A stretch of DNA of 35,572 nt from Saprospiraceae bacterium (GCA_016787345.1 JAEUUU010000136.1:1-35572), one strand, 5' to 3'; shown: positions 8,128 to 15,570, counted from the first letter of the stretch. The notes: a model not told the origin generated them from the sequence alone. A program made the numbers and translations.

Positions 8128-8817
8128 ATGGAACACATGACTGCTATACTCGCTACCACCCGCAAACGGATGTTCGACATTCCCCATAAAGGCTTGCGCA
8201 ACATCCTGTCCCAACTTTCCCTGATGGCCGGCAACACCGACTACCGCAATGCGTTTGCCATCGGCAAATTGCACCAGACCGGTCAGGAACTTTTCGTCCT
8301 GCTCGACGAACACGCCGCGGGCGAAAACGCCGTGCTGCTCGCCGACCTCGAACAACGCTGCCCGGGCGCCGGCCAGCACAACCTCGACGACCACGAAGAA
8401 ATTGAACACCGCCAGGCCGCACTTGCCCTTGCGCTCGACACCCTGCTAGCCGGCTCGAAAACCGGCGCCGATATGAGCGCCGAAGGACACCAGTTTTTCC
8501 AGTTGCTGAGCCAGTTTCACGCCGCCTACATCCAGCACATGCTGGAAGAAGAGAACGATACCCAGGCGCAACTTTGGGCGCATTTTACCGATGAAGAACT
8601 GGATGGCATGACGGGCCGCATTATTTCAAAAATCCAGCCCGACGTGATGTTGCTATGGGTGAAATGGTCGGCGCCCGCGCTGCCCCATGCCGAACGCACC
8701 GCCTGGGTCCGCGCCATGAAAGCCGGGGCGCCCGCGCCATTCTTCGCGCAGGTGATGGCTGCGCTGGAAGGAGCTTTACCGCCGCTCGATCTTGAAATGT
8801 TGATGGGAGAATTGTAA
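8128..8817 (+). CDS. Hemerythrin-like (HHE cation-binding) protein
   Basis: The ATG at 8128 gives 229 residues; the frame opening at 8038 adds an unlikely Cys-rich leader. The protein is almost entirely helical. Spaced His/Glu ligands fit a hemerythrin four-helix bundle: I-P-H-K-G-L-R, then Q-E-L-F-V-L-L-D-E-H, then D-D-H-E-E-I-E-H-R, and finally Q-F-H-A-A-Y-I-Q-H-M-L-E-E-E. Family members bind a diiron centre and handle O2, NO or peroxide in the cytosol. The C-terminal 70 residues (from about DEELDGMTGRIISKIQP) are also helical and look like an added regulatory domain. It is divergent from the small Cys-containing gene with a 132-base gap. Confidence 0.8.
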   Translation: MEHMTAILATTRKRMFDIPHKGLRNILSQLSLMAGNTDYRNAFAIGKLHQTGQELFVLLDEHAAGENAVLLADLEQRCPGAGQHNLDDHEEIEHRQAALALALDTLLAGSKTGADMSAEGHQFFQLLSQFHAAYIQHMLEEENDTQAQLWAHFTDEELDGMTGRIISKIQPDVMLLWVKWSAPALPHAERTAWVRAMKAGAPAPFFAQVMAALEGALPPLDLEMLMGEL

Positions 8818-8829
8818 GCCGCTATTACA

Positions 8830-8907
8830 CTTCGGCGTTCGATATTCGGTGTTCGATATTCGACATTCAAAGTTGTTAGTTAAAACATCGAATATCGAAC
8901 GCCGAAG
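8830..8907. terminator. Heptamer-based inverted repeat between convergent genes (probable bidirectional terminator)
   Basis: A perfect 19-base inverted repeat (8830-8848 with 8889-8907) encloses a 40-base spacer. From 8831 the sequence is periodic at seven bases: TTCGGCG, TTCGATA, TTCGGTG, TTCGATA, TTCGACA, TTCAAAG, TTGTTAG, TTAAAAC. The right arm repeats three of these units on the other strand. The right arm abuts the TGA (8908-8910) of the minus-strand lipoprotein gene, and the left arm lies 12 bases after the hemerythrin-like stop. Position favours transcription termination for both genes; there is no classical T run. Confidence 0.7.
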
Positions 8908-9570
8908 TCAAAACTTTGAAAAACGGCGAATCGTCGGGTAAGCCCGGGCCGTATCGGTCGCCTTGCGTTCGAGTTCCTGAAACCCGCCGGCCCCGATTTT
9001 GTACACAAAACTGGAATCCTCGCAGGTGATCGAATCCAGGTCGTCTTCCTCTTCGGGCGAACAGAGGGTTTCAAATTGATAAACTTTCCAGCCTTCGGGG
9101 CCTCGGCAGAGTAAAGTTCCGAGACTGTGCGAATCGCCCGCGTCGCCCCATTCGATGGCGGCTTCGAGGCTTTTCACCGTTTTGCCAATTTGCCGGTCGA
9201 ATAAAAAAATCCGGATGGCATTGTCCCAATACTCGTAAGGTTCGCGAAAAATCAAGCCTTCGGTACGCTCGTCGATGCGGAACCGGTAACAGGCATGCAG
9301 GTTGCTGTCGTCGCCACCGACGAAGCGCATTACGTCGGGATCATCGATAAAGGCATACCAGGCCGAATCCAGTTTTTGCCCCCAATAACCGGCCAGTTCT
9401 ACTGCTTCTCTGACGTTACCCGTTTCGATCCAGATCGTGTCGGTCGTCAACTCGGTAAACAGGGAAAGAAACTGGTCGGCAGGCGCTGGCACAGGCTGCT
9501 GCGGCGCGGTTTGTTTCGACTGGCAGGCGCCGAGCAGGCAAAACAGTAGTATGCTAACAGGCCATTTCAT
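8908..9570 (-). CDS. Lipoprotein of unknown function
   Basis: From the ATG at 9568-9570 this is 220 residues with a strong lipoprotein signal (KWPVSILLFCLLGAC), lipidated Cys about residue 17. A TTG two codons upstream is a less likely start. A Gln/Pro/Ala linker precedes a globular domain with many Asp/Glu and aromatic residues (ETGNVREAVELAGYWGQKLDSAWYAFIDDPDV, YEYWDNAIRIFLFD) and four Cys. No family is recognised. It starts six bases after the stop of the E1 gene on the same strand, so it is likely co-transcribed, though no functional link is evident. Confidence 0.8.
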   Translation of the reverse strand: MKWPVSILLFCLLGACQSKQTAPQQPVPAPADQFLSLFTELTTDTIWIETGNVREAVELAGYWGQKLDSAWYAFIDDPDVMRFVGGDDSNLHACYRFRIDERTEGLIFREPYEYWDNAIRIFLFDRQIGKTVKSLEAAIEWGDAGDSHSLGTLLCRGPEGWKVYQFETLCSPEEEDDLDSITCEDSSFVYKIGAGGFQELERKATDTARAYPTIRRFSKF

Positions 9571-9576
9571 GATCAA

Positions 9577-11964
9577 TTATTGAATTCTGCCCGGTTCCGC
9601 TTCGCGAATCAGGTTGAGCACGGCCTCCACCAGGTCTTCCGTTTGCGGTTTGGAGTGGTAATCGCCGTCCTGGCCGTAAGCCGTGCGGTGGTCTTTGGCA
9701 AACAGAGTGACCGGTTTGGAATCCAGCCAGCGATAGCCGCCCTGATGTTCGAGCACCTGTTGCATCATGTAGCCGGTTGCGCCGCCCTGGAAATCTTCAT
9801 CGAAGAAGACCACCCGGTTGGTTTTTTTCAAGCTTTCCACGCACAGTTGGGGAAGGTCAAAGGGCAACAGGGTCTGTACGTCGATCAATTCGACCGACAC
9901 GCCCAGGGTCGCCAGCAAGTCGCCCGCTTCTTCGGCCACCCGTACACTGGAGCCGTAAGTAATCACGGTGACGTCGGCGCCGCTGCGCAGGATTTCGGGC
10001 ACCCCGAGCGGTACGGTAAATTCGCCGACATTATCGGGCAGGCGTTCTTTCAGGCGGTAGCCGTTGAGGCATTCCACCACGATGGCAGGGTCGTCGGAGC
10101 GCAGCAGGGTGTTGTACATGCCGGCGGCCTGGGTCATGTTGCGGGGCACGCAGAAGTGCATACCGCGCAGGGAGCCGAGCATCAGGCCCATGGGCGAGCC
10201 GGCGTGCCAAACGCCCACGAGGCGGTGGCCACGGGTGCGAATGATGGCCGGGGCCGCCTGCAGGTTATTCGAACGCCAGCGGAGCGTGCAGAGGTCGTCG
10301 GAAAGGGGCGACAAGCCGTAAAGCAGGTAATCTAGGTACTGAATTTCCGCCACCGGGCGCAGGCCGCGCATGGCCATGCCGATCGCCTGACCCATGATCG
10401 TCCACTCGCGGATACCGGTGTCGAACACGCGGGCTTCGCCGTGTTTTTGCTGCATACCGCGCAAGCCCTGGTTGACGTCGCCGATGTAGCCGACGTCTTC
10501 ACCGAAAAAGAACAGTTCGGGGTGGTTTTCCAGATTTTTATCGAAGCAAGCGTTGAGCACCTCGTAGCCGTCTTTCATGGGAGCCTCCTCCGAAAAAACG
10601 GCCGGAACAACCGGGACGTTCAGCGGAGATTTCGGCGACTGGCTGAGCAGATGCTGGCTGTAAATGCGGTCGCCCTCCTGCATTTCAGCGGCGGCAAATT
10701 GTTCGAGGGCCGTTTTGGCAGGGCCTGTTGCAAAAAGTGCGGCACGACGGGCAAGTTGTACCAGTTCGAAGCGAAGGGGTTCGCGTTTGGCGGCGAAATC
10801 CTGCATCAACTGGTCGAGGCGGGCTGGGTCACTGGCCGTCTGCCGGGCGGCGGCGAGCAGGGTATCGAGCTGTGTGCGCAGGGCGGCAACCTTGTCGTGA
10901 TAGGCGCGGTAGGCGCGGGTAGCCGCGTCGTTGGCTTCTTTTTTGGCCGCGGCTTTGATGGCTTCAATTTCTTCGGCAGTGGCCAGGCCGGCGTCGATCA
11001 TCCATTCGGCCATGCGGCGGTTGCAGTCGAACTGCTCCTCAAAGGCCAGACGCTCGGGGCTTTTGTAACGCCGGTGGTCGCCCGAGGTGGAGTGCCCGAG
11101 TTGCTGGGTCACCTCCTGAATATGAAACAAGGCGGGCTGGTGCGTGTCGCGCATTTGAGCGATGCCGTTGCGGTAAAGTTGTACCAGTCCGGGGTAGTCC
11201 CAGGCTTTACCGATGTGCATGGCCAGTCCGTTTTTACCCTCAAAACCCGACAGGACTTCCGAGATACTTTCTTTGGTGGTCTGGTATTTTTTGGGCACCG
11301 AGATGCCGTAGCCATCGTCCCAGACGCTCACGGCCAGGGGGGCCTGAAGTACGCCCGCGGCATTGATGGTTTCCCAGAAAGCGCCTTCGGAGGTAGAGGC
11401 ATCGCCGATGGTGACGAAGGCGACTTCGCTGCCCTGGTCGGACAGATTGCCGCAGATCGCCGGGTTTTCGCGGAATTTTTTGGAGGCGAATGCCAGTCCC
11501 AGTCCGCGGGCCATCTGGCCGGCGGTGGGGGCGATATCGGAAGAGATGTTGAAGCGGTTTTTGAGGTCGAGGAAATTGCCCTGTTCATCCACGAAGGCCG
11601 TGGCGAAATGGCAGTTCATCTGACGGCCGCCGGAGAAGGGGTCGTTGTAGGGATCGCCGTAGAGCTGAGCGAAAAACTCGTCGAGGTTCATGAGGCCGAG
11701 GGCCAGCATAAGCGTTTGGTCGCGGTAGTACCCCGAGCGGAAATCACCTTTTTGCCAGGCTTTGGCCATGGCGACCTGGGCCACCTCCTTGCCATCGCCG
11801 ATAATTCCGAAGTTGGCGCGGCCATTGAGCACTTCTTTTCGGGCAATCACGCTGGCTTCACGGCTCAGGCAGCAAATGCGGAAATCCTGCAATACTTCTT
11901 CCCGGTTGAAGCCCGGGGCGCCATTGGTTTTCGGGGTGCGGCTTGTCGTTTTTGTATCGACCAT
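9577..11964 (-). CDS. Fused alpha/beta 2-oxoacid dehydrogenase E1 (branched-chain type)
   Basis: At 795 residues this combines the alpha subunit (about 1-440) and beta subunit (about 465-795) of a thiamine-diphosphate E1 in one chain. The alpha half shows the substrate-channel segment S-G-G-R-Q-M-N-C-H and the ThDP-binding stretch V-T-I-G-D-A-S-T-S-E-G, ending D-D-G-Y-G-I-S. The beta half starts at KDGYEVLNACFDKNLENHPELFFFGEDVGYIGDVNQG and carries QYLDYLLYGLSPLSDDL and a C-terminal transketolase-type domain (VTVITYGSSV). Such fused E1s are common in Bacteroidota and are usually annotated as 2-oxoisovalerate dehydrogenase. They decarboxylate branched-chain 2-oxoacids and pass the acyl group to lipoyl-E2. 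No E2 or E3 gene is adjacent. The start is the ATG at 11962-11964. Confidence 0.9.
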   Translation of the reverse strand: MVDTKTTSRTPKTNGAPGFNREEVLQDFRICCLSREASVIARKEVLNGRANFGIIGDGKEVAQVAMAKAWQKGDFRSGYYRDQTLMLALGLMNLDEFFAQLYGDPYNDPFSGGRQMNCHFATAFVDEQGNFLDLKNRFNISSDIAPTAGQMARGLGLAFASKKFRENPAICGNLSDQGSEVAFVTIGDASTSEGAFWETINAAGVLQAPLAVSVWDDGYGISVPKKYQTTKESISEVLSGFEGKNGLAMHIGKAWDYPGLVQLYRNGIAQMRDTHQPALFHIQEVTQQLGHSTSGDHRRYKSPERLAFEEQFDCNRRMAEWMIDAGLATAEEIEAIKAAAKKEANDAATRAYRAYHDKVAALRTQLDTLLAAARQTASDPARLDQLMQDFAAKREPLRFELVQLARRAALFATGPAKTALEQFAAAEMQEGDRIYSQHLLSQSPKSPLNVPVVPAVFSEEAPMKDGYEVLNACFDKNLENHPELFFFGEDVGYIGDVNQGLRGMQQKHGEARVFDTGIREWTIMGQAIGMAMRGLRPVAEIQYLDYLLYGLSPLSDDLCTLRWRSNNLQAAPAIIRTRGHRLVGVWHAGSPMGLMLGSLRGMHFCVPRNMTQAAGMYNTLLRSDDPAIVVECLNGYRLKERLPDNVGEFTVPLGVPEILRSGADVTVITYGSSVRVAEEAGDLLATLGVSVELIDVQTLLPFDLPQLCVESLKKTNRVVFFDEDFQGGATGYMMQQVLEHQGGYRWLDSKPVTLFAKDHRTAYGQDGDYHSKPQTEDLVEAVLNLIREAEPGRIQ

Positions 11965-12046
11965 TTTGTGGAATGTGGTTAGGGCAATTATACCGACTCA
12001 AACAAATTTTTCTTCGGCCGTTGGGTTGTTTCCAAAAAATTTCGGA

Positions 12047-12074
12047 CAAAGGTAGGGATAATTTTGCCGCCCAA
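12047..12074 (-). promoter_or_regulatory. Promoter for the fused E1 gene
   Basis: On the minus strand TTG (12072-12074), 17 bases, then TACCTTTG (12047-12054) matches the Bacteroidota TTG / TAnnTTTG consensus exactly. It implies a 5' leader of about 75 bases before the ATG at 11964. Confidence 0.7.
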
Positions 12075-12186
12075 CCGAAACTTCCTTCGGTTTTCAAGAC
12101 ATGAGCGGAACACATTTTTTCCAATTTCCGGGTGGTGGCGGGGCAACCTTTTCGCTATTTTCCCGTTTGATGGGCCACTTTATTTT

Positions 12187-12276
12187 TTTGCTTAAAGCAG
12201 GCGCAAGGCAAATGATGATTTTTATGAATCGGGCATTCAGGCAAAATGAATTTTGCTAAAAATTAATTTAAGCAAA
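12187..12276. other. Nested palindromes in the 414-base gap between E1 and the DksA-like gene
   Basis: The stretch 11965-12378 has no gene. It holds opposed promoters at 12047-12074 and 12300-12328 and, between them, this structured part. TTTGCTTAAA (12187-12196) is perfectly complementary to TTTAAGCAAA (12267-12276). Inside lies GCAAAAT-GA-ATTTTGC (12241-12256), a 16-base palindrome. This could be an operator or a small RNA structure. A 16-base direct repeat (TAATTTTGCCGCCCAA at 12059 and again at 12321) also links the two promoter regions. Confidence 0.4.
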
Positions 12277-12299
12277 CATCAAATTTTTCACCGTGTGCC

Positions 12300-12328
12300 T
12301 TGTGCCAAAGTTTTTTGGTCTAATTTTG
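12300..12328 (+). promoter_or_regulatory. Promoter for the DksA-like gene
   Basis: TTG at 12300-12302, an 18-base spacer and TAATTTTG at 12321-12328 match the Bacteroidota promoter consensus. The start codon is 50 bases further on. Confidence 0.7.
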
Positions 12329-12378
12329 CCGCCCAAAACCGAACCACTACCTTCTTCACTTAAACAGTAACCTCGATT

Positions 12379-12960
12379 ATGGTTAACGAACCGAAAGTAC
12401 GGTACAGCGATGAGGAACTGCAGGAATTCAAAACTTTGATCGACGAAAAGATCGCCAAAGCCCAGGAAGAATTGGATTTCACGAATCAGCAGATCGCCGA
12501 ACTCAACGAAAACGGCTTTAATCAGCAAGGGGGCGATTGGTACGACGATTCTACCGCCCACACCGATCTGGAATTGCTACAGCGTATGGCCGCTCGCCAG
12601 CAACGTCACGTGCAAGACCTGAAAAACGCCTTGTTGCGCATCCAAAACAAAACCTACGGCATTTGTATCGTTACCGGTCAACTGATCGATAAACAACGCC
12701 TCCGCCTGGTGCCGCACGCGACCAAAAGCATCGACGGCAAAAACATCGCCAATGCCGGCAAGGAGGTTCCGCTCGAAGGCGGCGACGGCGAAGCTTTCCC
12801 CGGTACCGACGAGCGCCCGGCCAAACCCATCGGCGACAAAGTGCGCATTGCCAGCGGCAAACGCCCCCCGCGCAACGGCGGCGACGATTGGGAACCCGAC
12901 AATGAATCGATGGAAGACGCCGGCTACACCCGCAAATTTGAAGAGGGAGACGAAGAGTAA
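12379..12960 (+). CDS. TraR/DksA-family protein lacking most zinc-finger cysteines
   Basis: This is 193 residues. The N-terminal half is a long helical hairpin (YSDEELQEFKTLIDEKIAKA through to QQRHVQDLKNALLRIQ), as in DksA. The following globular part reads Y-G-I-C96-I-V-T99-G-Q-L-I-D-K-Q-R-L-R-L-V-P-H-A-T. Compared with classical DksA, where four Cys bind zinc, only C96 is retained; the others are Thr, Ser and Gly. The same loss is seen in other Bacteroidota members I recall. A polar tail of about 70 residues, rich in Gly, Asp and Glu, is extra. DksA proteins bind the RNA polymerase secondary channel and modulate transcription with ppGpp. The gene has its own promoter and a strong terminator. 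Confidence 0.85.
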   Translation: MVNEPKVRYSDEELQEFKTLIDEKIAKAQEELDFTNQQIAELNENGFNQQGGDWYDDSTAHTDLELLQRMAARQQRHVQDLKNALLRIQNKTYGICIVTGQLIDKQRLRLVPHATKSIDGKNIANAGKEVPLEGGDGEAFPGTDERPAKPIGDKVRIASGKRPPRNGGDDWEPDNESMEDAGYTRKFEEGDEE

Positions 12961-12978
12961 AAACGGCTCCCGGAATAA

Positions 12979-13018
12979 AAAAACGGCCCATCGTCAGTTG
13001 CGATGGGCCGTTTTTTAT
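12979..13018. terminator. Strong rho-independent terminator, bidirectional
   Basis: AAACGGCCCATCG (12981-12993) pairs perfectly with CGATGGGCCGTTT (13001-13013) around a seven-base loop. A T run follows on the plus strand, and an A run precedes it, so the mirror image works on the minus strand. It separates the convergent DksA-like and DUF4252 genes. Confidence 0.95.
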
Positions 13019-13032
13019 TTACTGCTTGCGGC

Positions 13033-13572
13033 TCAGGATTTGGAGACGGGTATCTTGAACAGCGGTTCTTCCGCACCTTTTTGATCCTTGCCCGGCTTTT
13101 TATCCGCGCCGTATTCGTCGAGCACCTTTTTAAGGTCGTCGTACCGCAGACGGCCGCGCACGCTCACCAGGGCAAATCCGTCGGGCGAATCGACAAACAC
13201 GACCACCTTGCGGATTCCCTTGCCGTTGCGGCGTTCCTTGGCCATCACCCTGACATGCGTCTTGCCATCGCGCACGGTGAGCAGTTCCTCCAGTCCGCGG
13301 CGTTTGGCTTTGCGGGCAAAGCGCCGGGTGTCGCGCGGGGTAATCGGGCTGCCGTCTTCAAAAAACAACACCCGTACCTTGCCCACCTTCTGGGCCAGTT
13401 TGCGCTCTTCCCGATCTTCGATAAACCAGGTGCCGATGTGTATCGCCCAGGCCGGCACGGTGGCGGCAATGGCCCCGTCGTAATCTTTGTATTTCCAGTA
13501 AAGGCCGTAGTCCTGCGCCCGCAAGGTCTGGGCCGCCAGGAACATGATCAGGCTGAGAAAGATGTATTTCAT
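13033..13572 (-). CDS. DUF4252 family exported protein, copy 2
   Basis: From the ATG at 13570-13572 this gives 179 residues with a signal peptide ending L-R-A-Q. The remainder matches DUF4252 in layout. A segment ending L-L-T-V-R-D-G-K-T-H-V-R-V precedes a beta-strand F-V-D-S-P-D-G-F-A-L-V-S-V-R-G, and the tail is basic (GADKKPGKDQKG). It is the last gene of the sigma/anti-sigma-like cluster and 125 bases after the first DUF4252 gene. DUF4252 proteins of Bacteroidota are frequently encoded behind ECF sigma factors, but their function is unknown. The gene converges on the DksA-like gene across a terminator. Confidence 0.85.
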   Translation of the reverse strand: MKYIFLSLIMFLAAQTLRAQDYGLYWKYKDYDGAIAATVPAWAIHIGTWFIEDREERKLAQKVGKVRVLFFEDGSPITPRDTRRFARKAKRRGLEELLTVRDGKTHVRVMAKERRNGKGIRKVVVFVDSPDGFALVSVRGRLRYDDLKKVLDEYGADKKPGKDQKGAEEPLFKIPVSKS

Positions 13573-13594
13573 GGTGGAAGGATTGTTGATAATT

Positions 13595-13691
13595 AGGGTT
13601 GATAAGGGTTTATCAGGTTTATAGAGTTTATAAAAGGGATACGATATACCCTGATAAACCCTCATAAACCTGATAAACCTTTATAAACCCT
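13595..13691. repeat. Long imperfect hairpin built from 9-10 base units, inside the DUF4252 operon
   Basis: Two arms of about 47 bases (13595-13641 and 13645-13691) are imperfect inverted copies separated by only about three bases. Each arm consists of four units related to (A/G)GGTTTAT(A/C) and ends in AGGG. The element fills the gap between the two DUF4252 genes, so the operon mRNA would contain a very long hairpin. A related unit (GGTTTAT/GGTTGAT) recurs at 33505-33660. Confidence 0.8.
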
Positions 13692-13697
13692 ACCGAA

Positions 13698-14222
13698 TTA
13701 ATTTTTGCTTTTGACTTTTTCCAGTTGGTCGATGCCGTCTACGTCGAGGGCTTTGGACAGGGTGGAAATTTTGTCGAGGTCGATTTTGCCGGTAAGGCTG
13801 AGCAGCACGAATTCGTCGGGGGAGCCGACCAGCAGCAGGAGTTCGTGGATGATGTTGCCGGAGTCTTTGACCCAGATGCGGACGTTTTCCTGGCCGTCGC
13901 GCACGGTGAGCAACTCGCTGTACTCGTTGGCCGGCACTTTGCTGAGGGCTTCTTTGTACAGGGCCACGCCGTCGCCGATGCTGTCGGCCGTGAGGACGCG
14001 CAGGCCGGTCAGGTCGCCCACTACTTCGCGGTAGGTTTCCCATTCGGGGTCGTCGGTTTCGATTTTGCCGACCATGTCGAACAGTTTGGGGGCGACGAAG
14101 ACGACGGTGAAGCGCTCGTCTTCCATGTACTTTTCAAAGAAACGCGTAATGGCGTCGTTCTGGGCTTGTGCGGACTGGGTCATCCAGGCAAAGCCGAGCA
14201 GGATCAAAACTAACTTTTTCAT
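13698..14222 (-). CDS. DUF4252 family exported protein, copy 1
   Basis: This is 174 residues. The signal peptide (MKKLVLILLGFAWMTQSAQAQ) is classical. The mature part (DAITRFFEKYMEDERFTVVFVAPKLF) is the canonical DUF4252 start. The domain continues with L-L-T-V-R-D-G-Q-E-N-V-R-I and a strand EFVLLSLTGKIDLDKISTLSKAL. The C-terminal GIDQLEKVK is also typical. The product should be periplasmic or attached at the cell surface. It lies 52 bases after the anti-sigma-like gene on the same strand. The 13033-13572 product is a diverged paralogue, sharing the L-L-T-V-R-D-G block. Confidence 0.9.
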   Translation of the reverse strand: MKKLVLILLGFAWMTQSAQAQNDAITRFFEKYMEDERFTVVFVAPKLFDMVGKIETDDPEWETYREVVGDLTGLRVLTADSIGDGVALYKEALSKVPANEYSELLTVRDGQENVRIWVKDSGNIIHELLLLVGSPDEFVLLSLTGKIDLDKISTLSKALDVDGIDQLEKVKSKN

Positions 14223-14274
14223 AGCCTGATTGAATTTGAAGTGTTCGTTGATAATTGTCTTAGTTGATTGATAT

Positions 14275-14907
14275 TCAGCCTTCGGAGGGCGTTTTGATCA
14301 CCTTGTCGAGGGTTTGTATTTCGTGCAGGTTTTTGGTGGCTTCCCGTTTGCCTTTGTTGAGTTTGGAGGAAATAAGGGACAATGCAGCCTTGATTTCTTC
14401 CAGCGCTTTTTCCGTTTCGGCATCGGAAACGGCTGGCTCCGCGGTCGCTTTTTCAGGTCTGTGTTTTGCGCTGCGGGGTTTGGCCGGTTGGACGCTCGCC
14501 TGCAAAGCCACGGTCGGAGCGGATGTTGCGGGCAGGCTTTCCGCTTTGGGCAGGTCGGCCGGGGTTTCCACTTGGGTGTCGTTGCCGGCCAGCAGCAGGT
14601 TTTGATCGGGTACAACCGGCTGACTCAGCCACCACCAGCCGGCGGCAAGCAGAACAACCGCGGCGGCGGCAGCGGCGGCCCAGCGACGCCAGACGACGCT
14701 CGGACCTGCCTGGACCTTCATGACCGTGTTGCGTTGCCATTCTACGGCCTGTTCCTGCCGGATCGCGGCAAAAAGCGGGGCGACCTGGCGAAGACGCTCA
14801 TCGATCTGGCCGGCTGAGAAGTATGCTTTCAGGAGGCGCTCCTCTTCGAGCGAAGTATCGCCGTCCCAGTACTTTTCCAGCAGTGCGTTGATTTGTTCGT
14901 ATTTCAT
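14275..14907 (-). CDS. Anti-sigma-factor-like single-pass membrane protein
   Basis: This encodes 210 residues. The cytoplasmic N-terminal part (about 1-70: MKYEQINALLEKYWDGDTSL, EEERLLKAYF) is typical of Bacteroidota anti-sigma-like regulators, in which a 'WDGETSLEEE' motif recurs. A single membrane helix spans about 76-94 (Ala/Val/Trp rich). The rest is extracytoplasmic, with a Pro/Ala/Lys linker and a helical C-terminus. It lacks the zinc-binding His-x3-Cys-x2-Cys motif of ZAS-type anti-sigma factors. It lies 147 bases after the ECF sigma gene on the same strand, so it probably holds that sigma at the membrane. The interaction is inferred from position. Confidence 0.75.
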   Translation of the reverse strand: MKYEQINALLEKYWDGDTSLEEERLLKAYFSAGQIDERLRQVAPLFAAIRQEQAVEWQRNTVMKVQAGPSVVWRRWAAAAAAAVVLLAAGWWWLSQPVVPDQNLLLAGNDTQVETPADLPKAESLPATSAPTVALQASVQPAKPRSAKHRPEKATAEPAVSDAETEKALEEIKAALSLISSKLNKGKREATKNLHEIQTLDKVIKTPSEG

Positions 14908-14918
14908 GACTTGATTCA

Positions 14919-15004
14919 GGTTTTGGGTTTTGGGTGTTAGGTTTTGGGTGTTAGGTTTTAGGTTTTGGGTTTTAGGTTTTGGGTTTTGGGTTTTGGGTTT
15001 TGGG
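14919..15004. repeat. Twelve tandem heptamers between sigma and anti-sigma-like genes
   Basis: From 14919 the plus strand reads as twelve exact seven-base units: eight GGTTTTG, two GGTGTTA and two GGTTTTA, followed by GG. The G tracts at regular spacing could form a G-quadruplex on the plus (template) strand, while the operon mRNA would carry C-rich CCCAAAA units. The array ends 11 bases before the anti-sigma-like start codon (14907) and lies 50 bases after the sigma stop. Confidence 0.95.
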
Positions 15005-15054
15005 AAAAGGAGGGTGGATGCTCTCGAAACAGGTTTGGGCTGTGGTTGTTGGGC

Positions 15055-15570
15055 TCAGGCGATTTGGGATTCCAGTTTAAGGAGTTGTTCGCGGATGGCT
15101 TTTCTGGCGCGATGAAGATTGACTTTCACCTGGTCCAGCGAGATCTGGAGGGTATCCGCAATTTCTTCATAACTCAGTTCTTCCACATCCCGGAGGTGCA
15201 TCACCATGCGTTGTTTTTCGGGCAGTTCGTCCATCATCCGCCGGGCCTGGGCCGCCAGGTCGCTGAGTTCAGCCGAGCGGGCGGGCCCCGGGTTCTCGCT
15301 GCTGCGGTCGGCCAGCCCGTCGAGGGGGGCGGTACGGCGCAGCGAGCGCGAGCGGTTGCGGTCGAGGGAGCGGTTGCGCGTCAGGGTCATGCACCAAGCT
15401 TCCCAGTTTTGTACGCTGGACGATTGTTCTGCCGGCGTTTTCCAGACCCGTTCGAGCACTTCCTGCACCACGTCTTCCGCATCGGGGGCGTTGCCCGTGA
15501 TGCGCAGCGCAAAGCGGTAGAGCTTGTGCCGGATCGGGAAAATTTGTTGGTTGAAGATCGTCCAGTTCAT
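15055..15570 (-). CDS. ECF-type RNA polymerase sigma factor
   Basis: The product is 171 residues, the usual ECF size. Region 2 is at about residues 10-75 (PIRHKLYRFALRITGNAPDAEDVVQEVLERVWK, with NWEAWCMTLTRNRSLD). Region 4 is at about 112-165 (MMDELPEKQRMVMHLRDVEELSYEEIADTLQISLDQVKVNLHRARKAIREQL), containing the helix-turn-helix that reads the -35 element. The linker is Arg-rich. It heads a minus-strand cluster of anti-sigma-like and two DUF4252 genes, a recurrent Bacteroidota arrangement. Autoregulation is likely by analogy; I could not identify its own promoter with confidence. Confidence 0.95.
   Translation of the reverse strand: MNWTIFNQQIFPIRHKLYRFALRITGNAPDAEDVVQEVLERVWKTPAEQSSSVQNWEAWCMTLTRNRSLDRNRSRSLRRTAPLDGLADRSSENPGPARSAELSDLAAQARRMMDELPEKQRMVMHLRDVEELSYEEIADTLQISLDQVKVNLHRARKAIREQLLKLESQIA

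Noticed and set aside
10441-11982. Plus-strand open frame of 513 codons
   Set aside because: It is antisense to the fused E1 gene, has no family-like motifs and low-complexity Gly/Val/Phe-rich translation typical of a shadow frame in GC-rich DNA.
14919-15004. Telomere-like sequence
   Set aside because: The heptamers look like eukaryotic telomere units, but they sit between bacterial genes inside an operon and carry variant units.
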